A DNA stretch of 64,000 bases from Actinomadura macra NBRC 14102 (GTDB lineage: Bacteria; Actinomycetota; Actinomycetes; Streptosporangiales; Streptosporangiaceae): NCBI RefSeq assembly GCF_001552215.1, contig NZ_BCQT01000006.1:868001-932000 (forward strand). Reading direction: 5' to 3'. Of this stretch, positions 38,546 through 47,484 are shown one piece after another. The first letter of the stretch is position 1; each line of letters begins with the position of its first letter. Below the pieces are notes generated by a model, which was not told the origin of the DNA, ran no database searches, and was given only the letters and a program-made list of their open reading frames with translations. The position numbers and the translations under genes were made by a program.

Positions 38546-40180
38546 CTACCCGATCACCTCGGGGTGAACCGCGAAGACGCGCAGGGCCGTCGCGTGCTTG
38601 GCGAAACGGACGGCGGCGGGCAACGACGAGACCTCGCCGTCGCGCGCCAGCCGCAGCCCGTCGTCCGGGCCGACCAACTCCAGGCCGCCCGCGCGCCAGG
38701 CCCGGTAGCCGGGCGTGAGGTGCAGGTGACCGACCATGACCGCCGCCACCGCCCGGACGCGCGGGACGCGGCGCCCGGTCGTGATCATGCGAATGTCCAG
38801 CCGTCCGTCGTCGAGGCGCTTCCGCCAGGTGGGCGCGGCACCGCGCGAACCGTAGGCGCAGTTGCCGACGAACGCCAGCCAGACGCGACGGTGGCGGCCG
38901 TCCACGACGACCTCCACGGGCTCGGAGTGCCGCAGGGTACGGACGGCGGCGACGGCCAGCGCGGGCCACTTGCCGAGCCGCCGCTCCAGCCGTTCACGCC
39001 GGTCGACCAGCTCGGTGTAGGCGCCGAAGCTGGCGGTGTTGAGGAAGAGCTGCTCCTCCTCGTGACCGGCACCGCCGGAACCGTCGGAGGCGGGAGCCGC
39101 GTAGGCGACGTCGACACGTCCGAGATACCCGCGCCGGTAGGCGGCGATCGCCTCCGCCGGGGTCTCCATGCCGAGCGCCCTGGCGAAATGGTCGAATGTG
39201 CCTCCAGGGATGACGAGGAGGGGCACATCATGCTTCAGCGCTGCGCGCGCCCCCGCGTTCACAGTGCCGTCCCCGCCGATGACGGCCAGGACGTCCGCGC
39301 GCTCGGCCGCCTCCTCGAAGACCTTGTCGAGGTCCTGGTCCGGCTCCAGTTCGATGATCTCCGCCGCCGGCAGCTCCAGCCGGATGAGGCCGACCGCCAG
39401 CTCCGCGTTGCCCGGCAGAATCCCCCGCGCGGCCTCCCCCGAGCCGCTGCCGGAACCGGGGTTGAGGACCGCGACCAGACCGTGCCCGTCAGCGGTGACC
39501 CTGACCTGCTCGCCCTCGGCCCGCGTCACCCGGGCCACCGGAGGGCGGGCGGGCCAGACCAGCCGCGTCCCGAGCCCGGCCAGTGCGCCGATCCCGGCCC
39601 CGGCCAGCACGTCGCCCGGATAGTGCGCCCCGGTGTAGACGCGGGAGAACGCGACCGCCGCGGCCGTCAGCGCGATCGGGACGGCGAACACCGGCGACGC
39701 CTCCAGCGCCACCCCGGTCGCGAACGCGGCGGCGGACGCCGAGTGCCCGGACGGGAACGCGTGCGAGGTCGGCAGCTTCCAGCGGATCCGGATCGGCGGC
39801 ACCAGGTCCACCACGGGACGCTTGCGACGGAACGCCTGCTTGCCGAGAAGGTTCACCATCGGGCTCGCCACGGCGACCGCGAGGGACCCGCGCAGCGCGG
39901 CTCGGCGCAGCGTCGCCCGGCGGCTGACCGCCAGGACGCCCGCGGTGGTGAACCACAACACTCCGTGATCGGCGAACCGCGACAGGCGTGGCACGACGTA
40001 CTCCAGGCCGGGGAGCCGGGCGGCGGCCACCCGGTCGAAGGCCCACCGGTCAGCCCGTCCCAGACGGGCGAGGAGGCCGGCGCGGGCCTCACCGGGGGGC
40101 GGTCGGCGCCGGCCCCGCGACAGGGGCCGGGCCAGCACGGACAGTGACCGGAGTCCCGGCCGTCGATGGTTGACGCGCAT
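38546..40180 (-). CDS. PAP2 phosphatase-diacylglycerol kinase fusion protein
   Basis: This 544-residue protein joins two opposed lipid activities. Residues about 40-215 are a membrane PAP2 domain with the three phosphatase motifs KQAFRRKRP (114-122), PSGH (144-147) and SRVYTGAHYPGD (179-190). From about 225 a soluble DAGK/YegS-type kinase domain begins (GLVAVLNPGSGSGSG) with catalytic GGDGTVN and PGGTFDHFARALG. PAP2 enzymes dephosphorylate lipid phosphates or pyrophosphates; the kinase half phosphorylates diacylglycerol or a related lipid. The fusion is known in actinobacteria, although its physiological substrate is not. The ATG follows CAGGGGAT. It may help recycle lipid carriers for the adjacent glycan genes. 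Confidence 0.9.
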   Translation of the reverse strand: MRVNHRRPGLRSLSVLARPLSRGRRRPPPGEARAGLLARLGRADRWAFDRVAAARLPGLEYVVPRLSRFADHGVLWFTTAGVLAVSRRATLRRAALRGSLAVAVASPMVNLLGKQAFRRKRPVVDLVPPIRIRWKLPTSHAFPSGHSASAAAFATGVALEASPVFAVPIALTAAAVAFSRVYTGAHYPGDVLAGAGIGALAGLGTRLVWPARPPVARVTRAEGEQVRVTADGHGLVAVLNPGSGSGSGEAARGILPGNAELAVGLIRLELPAAEIIELEPDQDLDKVFEEAAERADVLAVIGGDGTVNAGARAALKHDVPLLVIPGGTFDHFARALGMETPAEAIAAYRRGYLGRVDVAYAAPASDGSGGAGHEEEQLFLNTASFGAYTELVDRRERLERRLGKWPALAVAAVRTLRHSEPVEVVVDGRHRRVWLAFVGNCAYGSRGAAPTWRKRLDDGRLDIRMITTGRRVPRVRAVAAVMVGHLHLTPGYRAWRAGGLELVGPDDGLRLARDGEVSSLPAAVRFAKHATALRVFAVHPEVIG

Positions 40181-40289
40181 GACGGGGGTATCCCCTGTGG
40201 GGGCGACATGATTCCGTAAAGATCTCAAATCGGGGGTCACATGCGGCGAACGTCGCTGACACATCGTCGACTGCAATAGGCTTCCCGGC

Positions 40290-41261
40290 ATGAGTCACCC
40301 GGAACGGCTCGGTTCCCCGGGTGGCGAGTCGGTCGGCACGATCGCGGAGCCTCCTCACGTGAACGAGACGCTGGCCGCCTACGCCGCACGGTATGGGCTG
40401 AAGCAAAGCGCCGCGCGCCCCTCGCTGCGCAAGTACATCCAGGATGTCTGGGCTCGACGCAACTTCATCTGGGCGTTCGCGTCGGCCAAGAACATCTCGA
40501 TGTACACCGAGTCGCGGCTCGGCCAGCTCTGGCAGCTGCTGACGCCGCTGCTGAACGTCGCGGTCTACTTCCTGATCTTCGGCGTGCTGCTGAGCACGAG
40601 CCGCGGGGTCCCGGACTTCATGCCGTTCCTCGTGACCGGCGTCTTCATGTTCGGGTTCACGCAGCGCTCGATCACCGCGGGCTCGAAATCGGTCGGCGAC
40701 AACCTGTCGCTGATCCGCGCGCTGCACTTCCCGCGCGCCACACTGCCGCTGGCCATCGCGGTCGTGGAGCTGCAGCAGCTCCTGCTGTCCCTGGTGGTCC
40801 TGATCAGCATCGTGCTCGTCTCTGGTGAGCCGATCACGGTGAACATGGTGCTGTTCCTGCCCGTGCTGCTGCTCCAGCTGATGTTCAACGTCGGCGCGAG
40901 CCTGATCGTCGCGCGGCTCGGCGCGTTCAACCGGGACATCACGCAGCTGCTGCCCTTCATCATGCGGACGTGGCTGTACATGTCCGGCGTGATCTTCAGC
41001 CTGCCGTCGCTGATGAAGCCCGGCTCCAAGCTCGCCGAGCACCCGTGGGCGGCCGAGCTGCTGAAGGCCAACCCGGGGTATGTGTACGTCGAGCTGAGCC
41101 GGCATGCCCTGCTGGGCAAGTACCGCGACTACGTCGACAAGGCGCTGCCGAGCCACTCCACGGCCCAGTTGTGGATCTACGCGCTCGCCTGGGCCGGGGT
41201 CGCGCTGGTCGGCGGGTTCATGTTCTTCTACCGGGCCGAGGAGCGTTACGGACGTGGCTGA
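40290..41261 (+). CDS. ABC-2 type permease of polysaccharide/teichoic-acid exporter (TagG-like)
   Basis: This 323-residue ABC-2 permease has about six membrane helices from residue 85 on (LTPLLNVAVYFLIFGVLL, FLVTGVFMFGFTQ, VVELQQLLLSLVVLISIVLV, MVLFLPVLLLQLMFNVGASLIV, LWIYALAWAGVALVGGFMFFY). The cytoplasmic N-terminus has the family signature YTESRLGQLWQLLTPLLN. It pairs with the ATPase encoded next (8-base overlap) to export a lipid-linked polymer made in the cytoplasm. The neighbouring glycosyltransferase operon is a natural source. The start is ATG 40290. Confidence 0.9.
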   Translation: MSHPERLGSPGGESVGTIAEPPHVNETLAAYAARYGLKQSAARPSLRKYIQDVWARRNFIWAFASAKNISMYTESRLGQLWQLLTPLLNVAVYFLIFGVLLSTSRGVPDFMPFLVTGVFMFGFTQRSITAGSKSVGDNLSLIRALHFPRATLPLAIAVVELQQLLLSLVVLISIVLVSGEPITVNMVLFLPVLLLQLMFNVGASLIVARLGAFNRDITQLLPFIMRTWLYMSGVIFSLPSLMKPGSKLAEHPWAAELLKANPGYVYVELSRHALLGKYRDYVDKALPSHSTAQLWIYALAWAGVALVGGFMFFYRAEERYGRG

Positions 41262-42057
41262 CACCGTGGGTGCCCCGCGGACTCGCGGAGCCGTCCAGAT
41301 CGACCCGCACCGCGAGCCGATCGTCGTCGTGGACGATCTGCACATCATCTACCGGGTGTTCGGGGCGGGCGGCAAGGGCAACGCCGCCAGCGCGTTCTCG
41401 CGCGTCCTGCGCCGTGAGAGCCGCCCGTCGATGACCGAGGTGCACGCCATCAAGGGCCTGTCGTTCGTGGTCTACCGCGGCGAGGCCGTCGGGATCATCG
41501 GCACCAACGGCTCCGGCAAGTCGACGCTGCTGAAGGCCATCGCCGGGCTGCTGCCCCCGCACCGCGGCGGCGTCTACACCGACGGCCAGCCGTCCCTGCT
41601 CGGCGTCAACGCCGCGCTGATGAAGGACCTCACCGGCGAGCGCAACATCGTGCTCGGCTGCCTGGCGATGGGCATGTCCCCGCAGGAGACACGGGCCAAG
41701 TACAAGGAGATCGTCGACTTCGCCGGGCTCAAGGAGGGCTTCATCCAGTACCCCATGCGGACGTACTCGTCCGGCATGGGCGCCCGGCTCCGGTTCGCCA
41801 TCGCCGCCGCCAAGACCCACGACGTGCTGCTGATCGACGAGGCGCTCGCCACCGGCGACGCCAAGTTCAAGGTCAAGAGCAAGCGCCGCATCGAGGAGCT
41901 GCGCCGCGAGGCCGGCGCCGTCTTCCTGGTCGCCCACCAGCTGGACGTGGTGAAGGACACCTGCGACCGCGTCATCTGGATCGACGAGGGGCGCATGCAC
42001 ATGGACGGCGATCCCGCCGAGGTGATCGCCGCCTACACCGAGGCCACCGGGAAGTAG
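41254..42057 (+). CDS. ABC transporter ATPase, TagH/KpsT-like
   Basis: This is a 267-residue ATP-binding subunit. Walker A is [16 protein letters not shown]; the signature is [14 protein letters not shown]; Walker B is [13 protein letters not shown]; the H loop is VAHQLD. SSGM in place of LSGGQ is the hallmark of the polysaccharide and teichoic acid export subfamily. It has the short TagH form without the long C-terminal extracellular part. The GTG start at 41254 overlaps the permease stop by 8 bases. Confidence 0.92.
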   Translation: MADTVGAPRTRGAVQIDPHREPIVVVDDLHIIYRVFGAGGKGNAASAFSRVLRRESRPSMTEVHAIKGLSFVVYRGEAVGIIGTNGSGKSTLLKAIAGLLPPHRGGVYTDGQPSLLGVNAALMKDLTGERNIVLGCLAMGMSPQETRAKYKEIVDFAGLKEGFIQYPMRTYSSGMGARLRFAIAAAKTHDVLLIDEALATGDAKFKVKSKRRIEELRREAGAVFLVAHQLDVVKDTCDRVIWIDEGRMHMDGDPAEVIAAYTEATGK

Positions 42058-42128
42058 CCGTCCTCGATCCGCCCCGTCCCCTGATAGAGATGGGGGTGAC
42101 AAAGCTGATCGCTGACGAGGAGGTCGCC

Positions 42129-42650
42129 ATGCCCGGCAAGCCGCCGCTCCCCCACGAACACCTGCCCGAGGTCCCGTCGTTCACCGTCACCAGCGACGAC
42201 GTCGCCGACGGCGAACGCCTGGCCGACCGGCACGTGTTCGACGACTGGGGCCTCGGCGGGGGCAATGAGTCCCCGCACCTTCGCTGGTCGGGCTTCCCCG
42301 CCGAGACCAGGAGCTTCGCGGTGACCTGCTTCGATCCCGACGCGCCCACCGGAAGCGGCTTCTGGCACTGGGTCCTGTTCGACATCCCCGCCGACGTCAC
42401 CGAGCTGCCCGCGGGTGCGGGCGCCGCCGACTCCAAGGCCGGCGTGCACGCCCGCAACGACTACGGCAGCAAGGCGTTCGGCGGTGCGGCCCCGCCCCCC
42501 GGCGACCCGCACCGCTACGTCTTCACCGTCCACGCCCTGGACGTGGAGTCGCTCGGCATCGACTCCGACGTCTCCCCCGCCGTGGCGGGCTTCAACATCA
42601 CCGCGCACACTCTCGCCCGCGCGTCCGTGATCCCCGAATACGGCGTCTAG
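42129..42650 (+). CDS. PEBP-family (YbhB/YbcL-like) protein
   Basis: This is a 173-residue phosphatidylethanolamine-binding-protein homologue. The anion-binding pocket motifs are present: [42 protein letters not shown] and [33 protein letters not shown]. Bacterial members are soluble and their ligand is mostly unknown. ATG 42129 follows GAGGAGG; an in-frame ATG at 42090 lacks an RBS. It stands alone after the exporter genes. Confidence 0.92.
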   Translation: MPGKPPLPHEHLPEVPSFTVTSDDVADGERLADRHVFDDWGLGGGNESPHLRWSGFPAETRSFAVTCFDPDAPTGSGFWHWVLFDIPADVTELPAGAGAADSKAGVHARNDYGSKAFGGAAPPPGDPHRYVFTVHALDVESLGIDSDVSPAVAGFNITAHTLARASVIPEYGV

Positions 42651-42742
42651 AGCGACCGCCCGCGGACCAGTCGTTCGGCCACCGGACGATGGCGGCGGGC
42701 GGTGGAGACTGTCGCCGGCGCCCCCCGGACCGGAGGACGATC

Positions 42743-43270
42743 GTGCCGAGCGCTGCCGAGTACCTGGACGCCTGGGGGCGGGACAACACCGTCGTCTATC
42801 CCCGCCAGCAGTGGATGGAGGTGCTGCCGGCTCCGGCGGGGGCCTATCCGGACGTCGGCTTCCTCCCGGTGGACCTGTCGGTCGTCTTCACCGCGTTCGT
42901 CGAGGGCGAGGTGCGGCTGTACGACGAGGTCCGCGTCCAGCAGCCGGGCGAAAGGGCGCTGCGGCTGCTGCTCATCGGGGTCGTGCCCGAGAACCCGGCG
43001 GCGTGGTTCCTGTTCGACACCGAGAGCGGCCGGATCATGATGCTGGACACGCGGGAGCCGTCGCTGGAGCCGGTGAACTCCTGTCTCGCGCAGTTCACCG
43101 GCTTCCTCTACGAGTGCGCCCGGTTCATCGACGCCGACACCGGGCGCCGGGGACGCGGGAAGCGGGCCGAGCGGCTGCGCGAGCGGCTCATGCGGATCGA
43201 TCCGAGCGCGTTCGCCGACCCGGCATCGTGGTGGTCGAGGATGGTCCTCCAGCTCGGTGCCAGAGGCTGA
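42743..43270 (+). CDS. SUKH-4-like protein (possible immunity-type domain)
   Basis: This is a 175-residue soluble protein. The central pattern PENPAAWFLFDTESGRIMMLDTREPSLEPVNSCLAQFTGFLYECARFI resembles SUKH-4 proteins, which often protect against polymorphic toxins and also occur alone in actinomycetes. No toxin gene is adjacent, so an immunity role is not supported by context. The start is GTG 42743 after GGAGGA; the alternative is a longer in-frame extension without RBS. It is followed by a hairpin shared with the convergent KamA-family gene. Confidence 0.6.
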   Translation: MPSAAEYLDAWGRDNTVVYPRQQWMEVLPAPAGAYPDVGFLPVDLSVVFTAFVEGEVRLYDEVRVQQPGERALRLLLIGVVPENPAAWFLFDTESGRIMMLDTREPSLEPVNSCLAQFTGFLYECARFIDADTGRRGRGKRAERLRERLMRIDPSAFADPASWWSRMVLQLGARG

Positions 43271-43272
43271 GT

Positions 43273-43307
43273 GTGGCGTGCCCGCCGGACGACGGCGAAC
43301 ACGCCAC
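43273..43307. terminator. nested hairpin between convergent genes
   Basis: GTGGCGTG (43273-43280) pairs exactly with CACGCCAC (43300-43307). Within the loop, CGCCG and CGGCG can form an inner stem. It lies between the stop of the SUKH-like gene and the stop of the minus-strand KamA-family gene, so it can serve both. Confidence 0.65.
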
Positions 43308-43312
43308 GGTCG

Positions 43313-44629
43313 TCACCGCTCGAAGGGGAAGCGGTCGGCGAAGGCGGGCTTCAGGTCGTCCAGCCAGACCGCCTCGGGGTCGTACTGGGCGAAGAAGGGC
43401 TTGTTGACCAGTTCGGCGTCGCGGCACTGGATGAAGTGCAGGGCGAACACCTTCTCCCCGAACAGATCGACGACCCCGTCCACGCAGACCTTGCCGGGGG
43501 TGGCGGACATGGACGGGCCCCGGACGGTGCGGGCCAGGCCGGAGACGTTCTTGTAGGCATCCCGGTAGATCTCGTACGCGCGGGCCAGGGGCACCGCGAA
43601 GTAGTCCTGCGGGCCCGTGTCGCGCTCAACGAACAGGTAGTACGGGATCAGGCCCATCCGGGTCTGCGTCCGCCACATGCTCTCCCAGACGGCGGCCTCG
43701 TCGTTGATCGTCCGGATGAGGGGGGCCTGCGTGCGGATGATCGCGCCGGTGTCGCGGATGCGGCGGCACGCCTCGGCGACCATGAGCGGTTCCAGCTCGC
43801 GCGGGTGCGTGAAGTGGGCCATGAAGGCCAGATTCTTGCCCGATTCGACAACCTGTTCGAACATGCGCAGCATGGCGTCGGCGTCCGGGTCGGTGACGAA
43901 CTTCTGCGGCCAGTACGCGAGGGATTTCGTCCCAATGCGGATGGATTCGAGCTGCTCCAGGTCCAGCAGGGGCTCGATGTAGCGGCGCAGGACGGGCTCA
44001 CCCATGATCATGGCGTCACCGCCGGTGAACAGGACGCTGGTCACCTCCGGATGCGAGATGAGGTAGTCGCGCAGCGCCGTGACGTCGTCGCCGGCCATCT
44101 TCAGATCCGCCTCGCCGACGAACTGCGCCCAGCGGAAGCAGTAGGTGCAGTAGGCGTGGCAGGTCTGCCCCTGTTTGGGGAAGTACAACACTGTCTCGTC
44201 GTACTTGTGCTGCATCCCGGGGATCTTCCCGTCGCCGAAGCTCGGGATGTTGAGCTCCATCTGGCCGGCGGGGTGCGGGTTGAGTTTCATCCGCACCGCG
44301 TGCGCGGCGGCCTCCACCTCTGCCTTCGGGGCCTCGCGGCGCAGCAGGTCCGACAGGTGCGCGACGTCCTCGGCGGGGAGCATGTCCTCCTGGGGGAAGA
44401 CCAGCCGGTACATCGGATCGTCGGGCGCGGCCGACCAGTCGATGAGCTCCTCGACGACGTACGCGTTGGTCCGGAACGGCAGGACCGTCGCCACCGCCCG
44501 GGTCGCGAGCTGCTGCGCGGGCGACAGCCCCGCGCGAGCAGTGAGCTCGTCAAGGTGCTTCGCCGTGAAGGCGCGGAACTTGCGACCAGTGGATCGCACT
44601 GCGGGAGCCGCGTCGTTCACCAGTGTCAC
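43313..44629 (-). CDS. KamA-family radical SAM aminomutase (lysine 2,3-aminomutase-like)
   Basis: This is a 438-residue radical SAM enzyme. The iron-sulfur site is CHAYCTYCFRW (CxxxCxxC). Family segments are VLFTGGDAMIM, RIGTKSLAYWPQKF and MAHFTHPRELEP, and a candidate PLP lysine lies in MSATPGKVCVDG near the C-terminus. KamA enzymes move an amino group from C2 to C3 of lysine or related amino acids. The sequence differs enough from clostridial lysine aminomutase that the substrate is uncertain. No beta-lysine acetyltransferase or NRPS gene is adjacent. I start at GTG 44629, 9 nt after AAGGAG; the frame is open further but lacks an RBS. Confidence 0.85.
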   Translation of the reverse strand: MTLVNDAAPAVRSTGRKFRAFTAKHLDELTARAGLSPAQQLATRAVATVLPFRTNAYVVEELIDWSAAPDDPMYRLVFPQEDMLPAEDVAHLSDLLRREAPKAEVEAAAHAVRMKLNPHPAGQMELNIPSFGDGKIPGMQHKYDETVLYFPKQGQTCHAYCTYCFRWAQFVGEADLKMAGDDVTALRDYLISHPEVTSVLFTGGDAMIMGEPVLRRYIEPLLDLEQLESIRIGTKSLAYWPQKFVTDPDADAMLRMFEQVVESGKNLAFMAHFTHPRELEPLMVAEACRRIRDTGAIIRTQAPLIRTINDEAAVWESMWRTQTRMGLIPYYLFVERDTGPQDYFAVPLARAYEIYRDAYKNVSGLARTVRGPSMSATPGKVCVDGVVDLFGEKVFALHFIQCRDAELVNKPFFAQYDPEAVWLDDLKPAFADRFPFER

Positions 44630-44972
44630 GTGTCGGTACTCCTTGAGATCGGCGGGGGAGACGCACCCGGGACGTTTCGTCACGGACTGTGATCGCAAAG
44701 CCGCCGGACATCCCCCTCGGATGGTTTCGAGCTGGTTCGTGCCGAATTGATACCCCTTCCAGGATACGAAGAAGCTGGTCAAGACAATGCAGACAAACCG
44801 CCTCGACATCATCGTGGACGTCCGGCCGGTTGTACAACGACTACGGGACGTCAACCGCTCCGGCGAGGCCACGTCCAGGGGATTCTCCGAAAACCCGGAC
44901 TCGGGTCACCGGCCGGCGGGAGGGTCGTCGATACTGGCAGGTGGGCGGGCCGGCCGGTGGGAGGAGGCCTTG
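44630..44972. other. 343-bp divergent intergenic region
   Basis: This lies between the divergent KamA-family and DUF998 genes. It contains a perfect 10-bp palindrome GTTGTACAAC at 44829-44838. Reading leftward from about 44795 there are promoter-like TTGTCT and TATCCT elements with short spacing. No coding potential with an RBS is visible. The long leader before the KamA-family gene (over 130 bases) could hold regulatory RNA, but I recognise no riboswitch. Confidence 0.45.
44829..44838. promoter_or_regulatory. 10-bp palindrome GTTGTACAAC
   Basis: This perfect inverted repeat lies in the divergent region between the KamA-family gene and the DUF998 operon, 134 bases before the DUF998 start. 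It could be an operator. No regulator gene is adjacent to assign it to. Confidence 0.35.
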
Positions 44973-45704
44973 GTGGACGCGGACAAGGCGGACGACGCCG
45001 GGCCGGGTGCCGTCCCGGTCTGGGTGATCGTCCTGGCCGTCATCGCGGCGGCCTCCTACGGCACGTTCCTGCTGGAACACCTGCTCAGCCCCGAACTGGA
45101 CGGTGTGAACGGTTACGTCAGCGAGCTCTCGGCGTCCGACCAGCCCTACCACCTGGTCTACAGCGGCGGCGACCTGGTCACCGGGGTGCTGACGATCATC
45201 GTGTCGCTCGGGTCGCTGCGCAGGCTGCGGCGGTGGCCTCTGGCCACGACCGGCTGGGCGTTCCTCGGGCTGTTCGGGGTGTGCGCCATCGGTGACGCGA
45301 CGTTCCCGCTGGACTGCGCCCCCAGCCTGGAGACGTGGTGCGCCCTGCGGGAGCGCTCGGAGAACGTCTCGTTCTCGCACGAGTTCCACTCGGTGACCAG
45401 CAGCGCAGTGATCATCTGCGGGGTGATCGCGCTGTTCACGCTGTCGATGGCCGCCCGCCGCTACGACTGGTGGCCGGCGCTCGCCCGCTGGGGCTGGCTG
45501 CTCGCCCTGGCGGAGGCGGCCTTCGCGCTGAGCACGCTGCTGGCGATGTACCTGGGCCAATGGCTCGGCATCATCCAGCGCGTCCAGATCACCATCCTGA
45601 GCCTGGGTCTGCTGACCATCGCCTGGGCCTTGTACGCCGACCGGCGGGCCGCGGGCCGTGCCGCACGCCCGGCCCCCTCCGCACGAGAGAAGACGCCGCT
45701 ATGA
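44973..45704 (+). CDS. DUF998 membrane protein
   Basis: This is a 243-residue integral membrane protein with about six helices (VPVWVIVLAVIAAASYGTFLL, LVTGVLTIIVSLGSL, TGWAFLGLFGVCAIGDATF, SSAVIICGVIALFTLSM, WGWLLALAEAAFALSTLLAM, VQITILSLGLLTIAWALY). The DUF998 pattern (YVSELSASDQPYHLVYSGGDL; GDATFPLDCAP; HSVTSS) is clear. I start at GTG 44973, 5 bases after GGGAGGAGG; the TTG just before is too close to the RBS. Its stop overlaps the hydrolase start (ATGA); it is the first gene of a coupled group. Confidence 0.88.
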   Translation: MDADKADDAGPGAVPVWVIVLAVIAAASYGTFLLEHLLSPELDGVNGYVSELSASDQPYHLVYSGGDLVTGVLTIIVSLGSLRRLRRWPLATTGWAFLGLFGVCAIGDATFPLDCAPSLETWCALRERSENVSFSHEFHSVTSSAVIICGVIALFTLSMAARRYDWWPALARWGWLLALAEAAFALSTLLAMYLGQWLGIIQRVQITILSLGLLTIAWALYADRRAAGRAARPAPSAREKTPL

Positions 45705-46609
45705 CCGGGATCGTCCCCTCCGAGATCATGCCCACGGAGATCGTCAACATCGGCCGGGAGCAGGTGCACGTCGTCGAGACGGGCCCCGCCGGCGGGCCCG
45801 CCCTGCTGCTGAGCTCCGGGCTCGGCGGCGCCTGGTTCGACTGGTGGCCCAGCGTGGAGCTGCTCCGGGCCCGGCACCGGGTGATCGTCTTCGACCGGCC
45901 CGGCCTAGGGCTCAGCCCGTCCGCCCACGCGGCGCCGTCGCTGCGCCGCGACACCGGCCTCCTGGCCGGACTCGCCGAGCGGACCGGAGGTCCGGTCACG
46001 CTCCTCGCCCATTCGATGGCGGCCTTCCATGCCGAGGCGCTCGCCCGGCTGCACCCGGACCTCGTCCGGGCGCTGGTGCTGATCGATCCGAGCCACGAGC
46101 GCGACCCGCGCGCACCCCTCCGGCTCGCGGGCCCCTTGCACCCCCTCACCAAGGCGGCGGGCGCCGCGCTCGGCGCGACCCGGCTGGCGAAGGCCCTCGG
46201 CCCGATGGGCCGCCGGGCGGTCCTCAAGCGGACCAGCCGCCGGGACGAGCCGGTCCCGCCCTCGGTCGTCCGCTCCGTCTACGGGCGCGGGACGGTGCTC
46301 GGCGCGGTCCTGGCGGAGGAACTTGCCTACCGGGAGATGGCGGCCGACCTGGAAGCGCTGCGCGAGCGGCGCCCGTTCCCGCCCGTCCCGCTGGCGGTCA
46401 TCACCGCACTCGGCGACGTCAAGGACCCGGCCAAGGCCCGCGAATGGTCGGACGGGCACCGCCTCCTCGCCGCCATGAGCCCGCACGCAAGCCGGACCGA
46501 GCTGCCCGACTCCCTGCACATGGTGCATCTCGACCGTCCCGACGCGGTCGCGGACGCGGTCGCCGTCGTGCTCGGCCATCGGTCGGAGGAGCCCGAGGAG
46601 GCGGTGTGA
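45701..46609 (+). CDS. alpha/beta-hydrolase fold protein
   Basis: This is a 302-residue soluble alpha/beta hydrolase. The oxyanion strand-turn is LLLSSGLGGAWFDWW, the strand after it VIVFDRPGLGLS, and the nucleophile elbow AHSMAA (Ser105), where the usual G-x-S-x-G has Ala at both ends. The catalytic Asp is probably in ITALGDVKDPA and the His in LHMVHLDRPD. The substrate is unknown. It overlaps the DUF998 gene upstream (ATGA) and the lipoprotein gene downstream (GTGA). Confidence 0.9.
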   Translation: MTGIVPSEIMPTEIVNIGREQVHVVETGPAGGPALLLSSGLGGAWFDWWPSVELLRARHRVIVFDRPGLGLSPSAHAAPSLRRDTGLLAGLAERTGGPVTLLAHSMAAFHAEALARLHPDLVRALVLIDPSHERDPRAPLRLAGPLHPLTKAAGAALGATRLAKALGPMGRRAVLKRTSRRDEPVPPSVVRSVYGRGTVLGAVLAEELAYREMAADLEALRERRPFPPVPLAVITALGDVKDPAKAREWSDGHRLLAAMSPHASRTELPDSLHMVHLDRPDAVADAVAVVLGHRSEEPEEAV

Positions 46610-46962
46610 GGCGGCTCCTCGCGGTCACGACGCTGATGCCGCTCGCCCTGGCCCTGCCCGGTTGCAAGGTCATGCAGCGCATCTCGGACGGCTCGTACAA
46701 CAACGCCGTCACCGACGGTGTCGTGGCGGAGCTCGCGGACCGGGGCATCCGGCTTGAGCACCGGCCCTCGTGCGAGACACAGGATTCGGGCACCTCGGTG
46801 GTCCACGTGCGGTGCACGGCCCTGACCAGCACCGGCGAGGACGTCACCGTGGAGGGCGTGGCCGACGACGCCGACACCAAGCATCCCCGCGAGACCTACG
46901 TCGTGACCATCGACGGACGCGAGGTGCTGCGCAAGGACTGCCTCGGCCTCGGCTGCCACTGA
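46606..46962 (+). CDS. small predicted lipoprotein, paralogue of next gene
   Basis: This is a 118-residue protein with a lipoprotein signal (MRRLLAVTTLMPLALALPGC, lipobox LPGC at residues 17-20). The mature part has two Cys pairs and a C-terminal block YVVTIDGREVLRKDCLGLGC. The same layout (GVELADRGIRL-like, SC or KC, RC, then GGR and CLGxxC) occurs in the next gene, so they are tandem paralogues. Function unknown; surface location is likely. The GTG start overlaps the hydrolase stop by four bases. Confidence 0.8.
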   Translation: MRRLLAVTTLMPLALALPGCKVMQRISDGSYNNAVTDGVVAELADRGIRLEHRPSCETQDSGTSVVHVRCTALTSTGEDVTVEGVADDADTKHPRETYVVTIDGREVLRKDCLGLGCH

Positions 46963-47079
46963 CCCGTCCACCGGCCCCTCAACGACCGGCCCCTCAACGA
47001 CGGCCAACGAATCGGCATGATCACGGAAAACGCCACTACTCCATGCATGTGCGACCCTACGGTCGGTGATGTCACCTCT

Positions 47080-47484
47080 ATGGAGATAACTCGTAAGAAG
47101 GTTCTGATCCTGGGTCCCGCCGCGCTCCTCGTCCTCGTGCTCCTGGGCGCGGGCATCGCGTACCTGACGCTCTCGGGCGAGGAGTTGCAGTACAAGACCC
47201 AGTCCGCGCTGCGCAAGGCCCTGCCGACGACCGCCGCCGCCGAGCTGCACTCGCGCGGCGTGACGCTGACGTCGCCGCTGAAATGCAAGGACCTGCCCGG
47301 CTGGACCAAGGACAAGCTGCGCGCGTCCTGCACGGGTACCACCACCGACAAGCAGGATGTCCAGGTACTCGGCAGCGGTGAGGAGAAGTCGGGCAAGTCG
47401 TACTACACCATCCTCGTGGGCGGCCGCCCGGTGGTCCAGAACGCCTCGTGCCTCGGCGCGGACTGCCGGCACGAGGACGGCTGA
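47080..47484 (+). CDS. small membrane-anchored protein, paralogue of preceding lipoprotein
   Basis: This is a 134-residue protein with an N-terminal hydrophobic anchor (VLILGPAALLVLVLLGAGIAYLTL) and no lipobox. The external part parallels the lipoprotein before it: ELHSRGVTLTSPLKCKDLPG, ASCTGTTTDKQDVQVLG, YYTILVGGRPVVQNASCLGADC. Four Cys are conserved in position between the two, suggesting the same disulfide fold with different membrane attachment. The start at ATG 47080 is uncertain (weak RBS; ATG 47017 is in frame). Function unknown. Confidence 0.75.
   Translation: MEITRKKVLILGPAALLVLVLLGAGIAYLTLSGEELQYKTQSALRKALPTTAAAELHSRGVTLTSPLKCKDLPGWTKDKLRASCTGTTTDKQDVQVLGSGEEKSGKSYYTILVGGRPVVQNASCLGADCRHEDG

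Noticed and set aside
44630..44872. N-terminal extension of the KamA-family protein
   Set aside because: The extension lacks family similarity, and GTG 44629 has AAGGAG at ideal spacing.
44787..44972. N-terminal extension of the DUF998 protein from the ATG at 44787
   Set aside because: The extra residues are unlike the family, and GTG 44973 has an excellent RBS.
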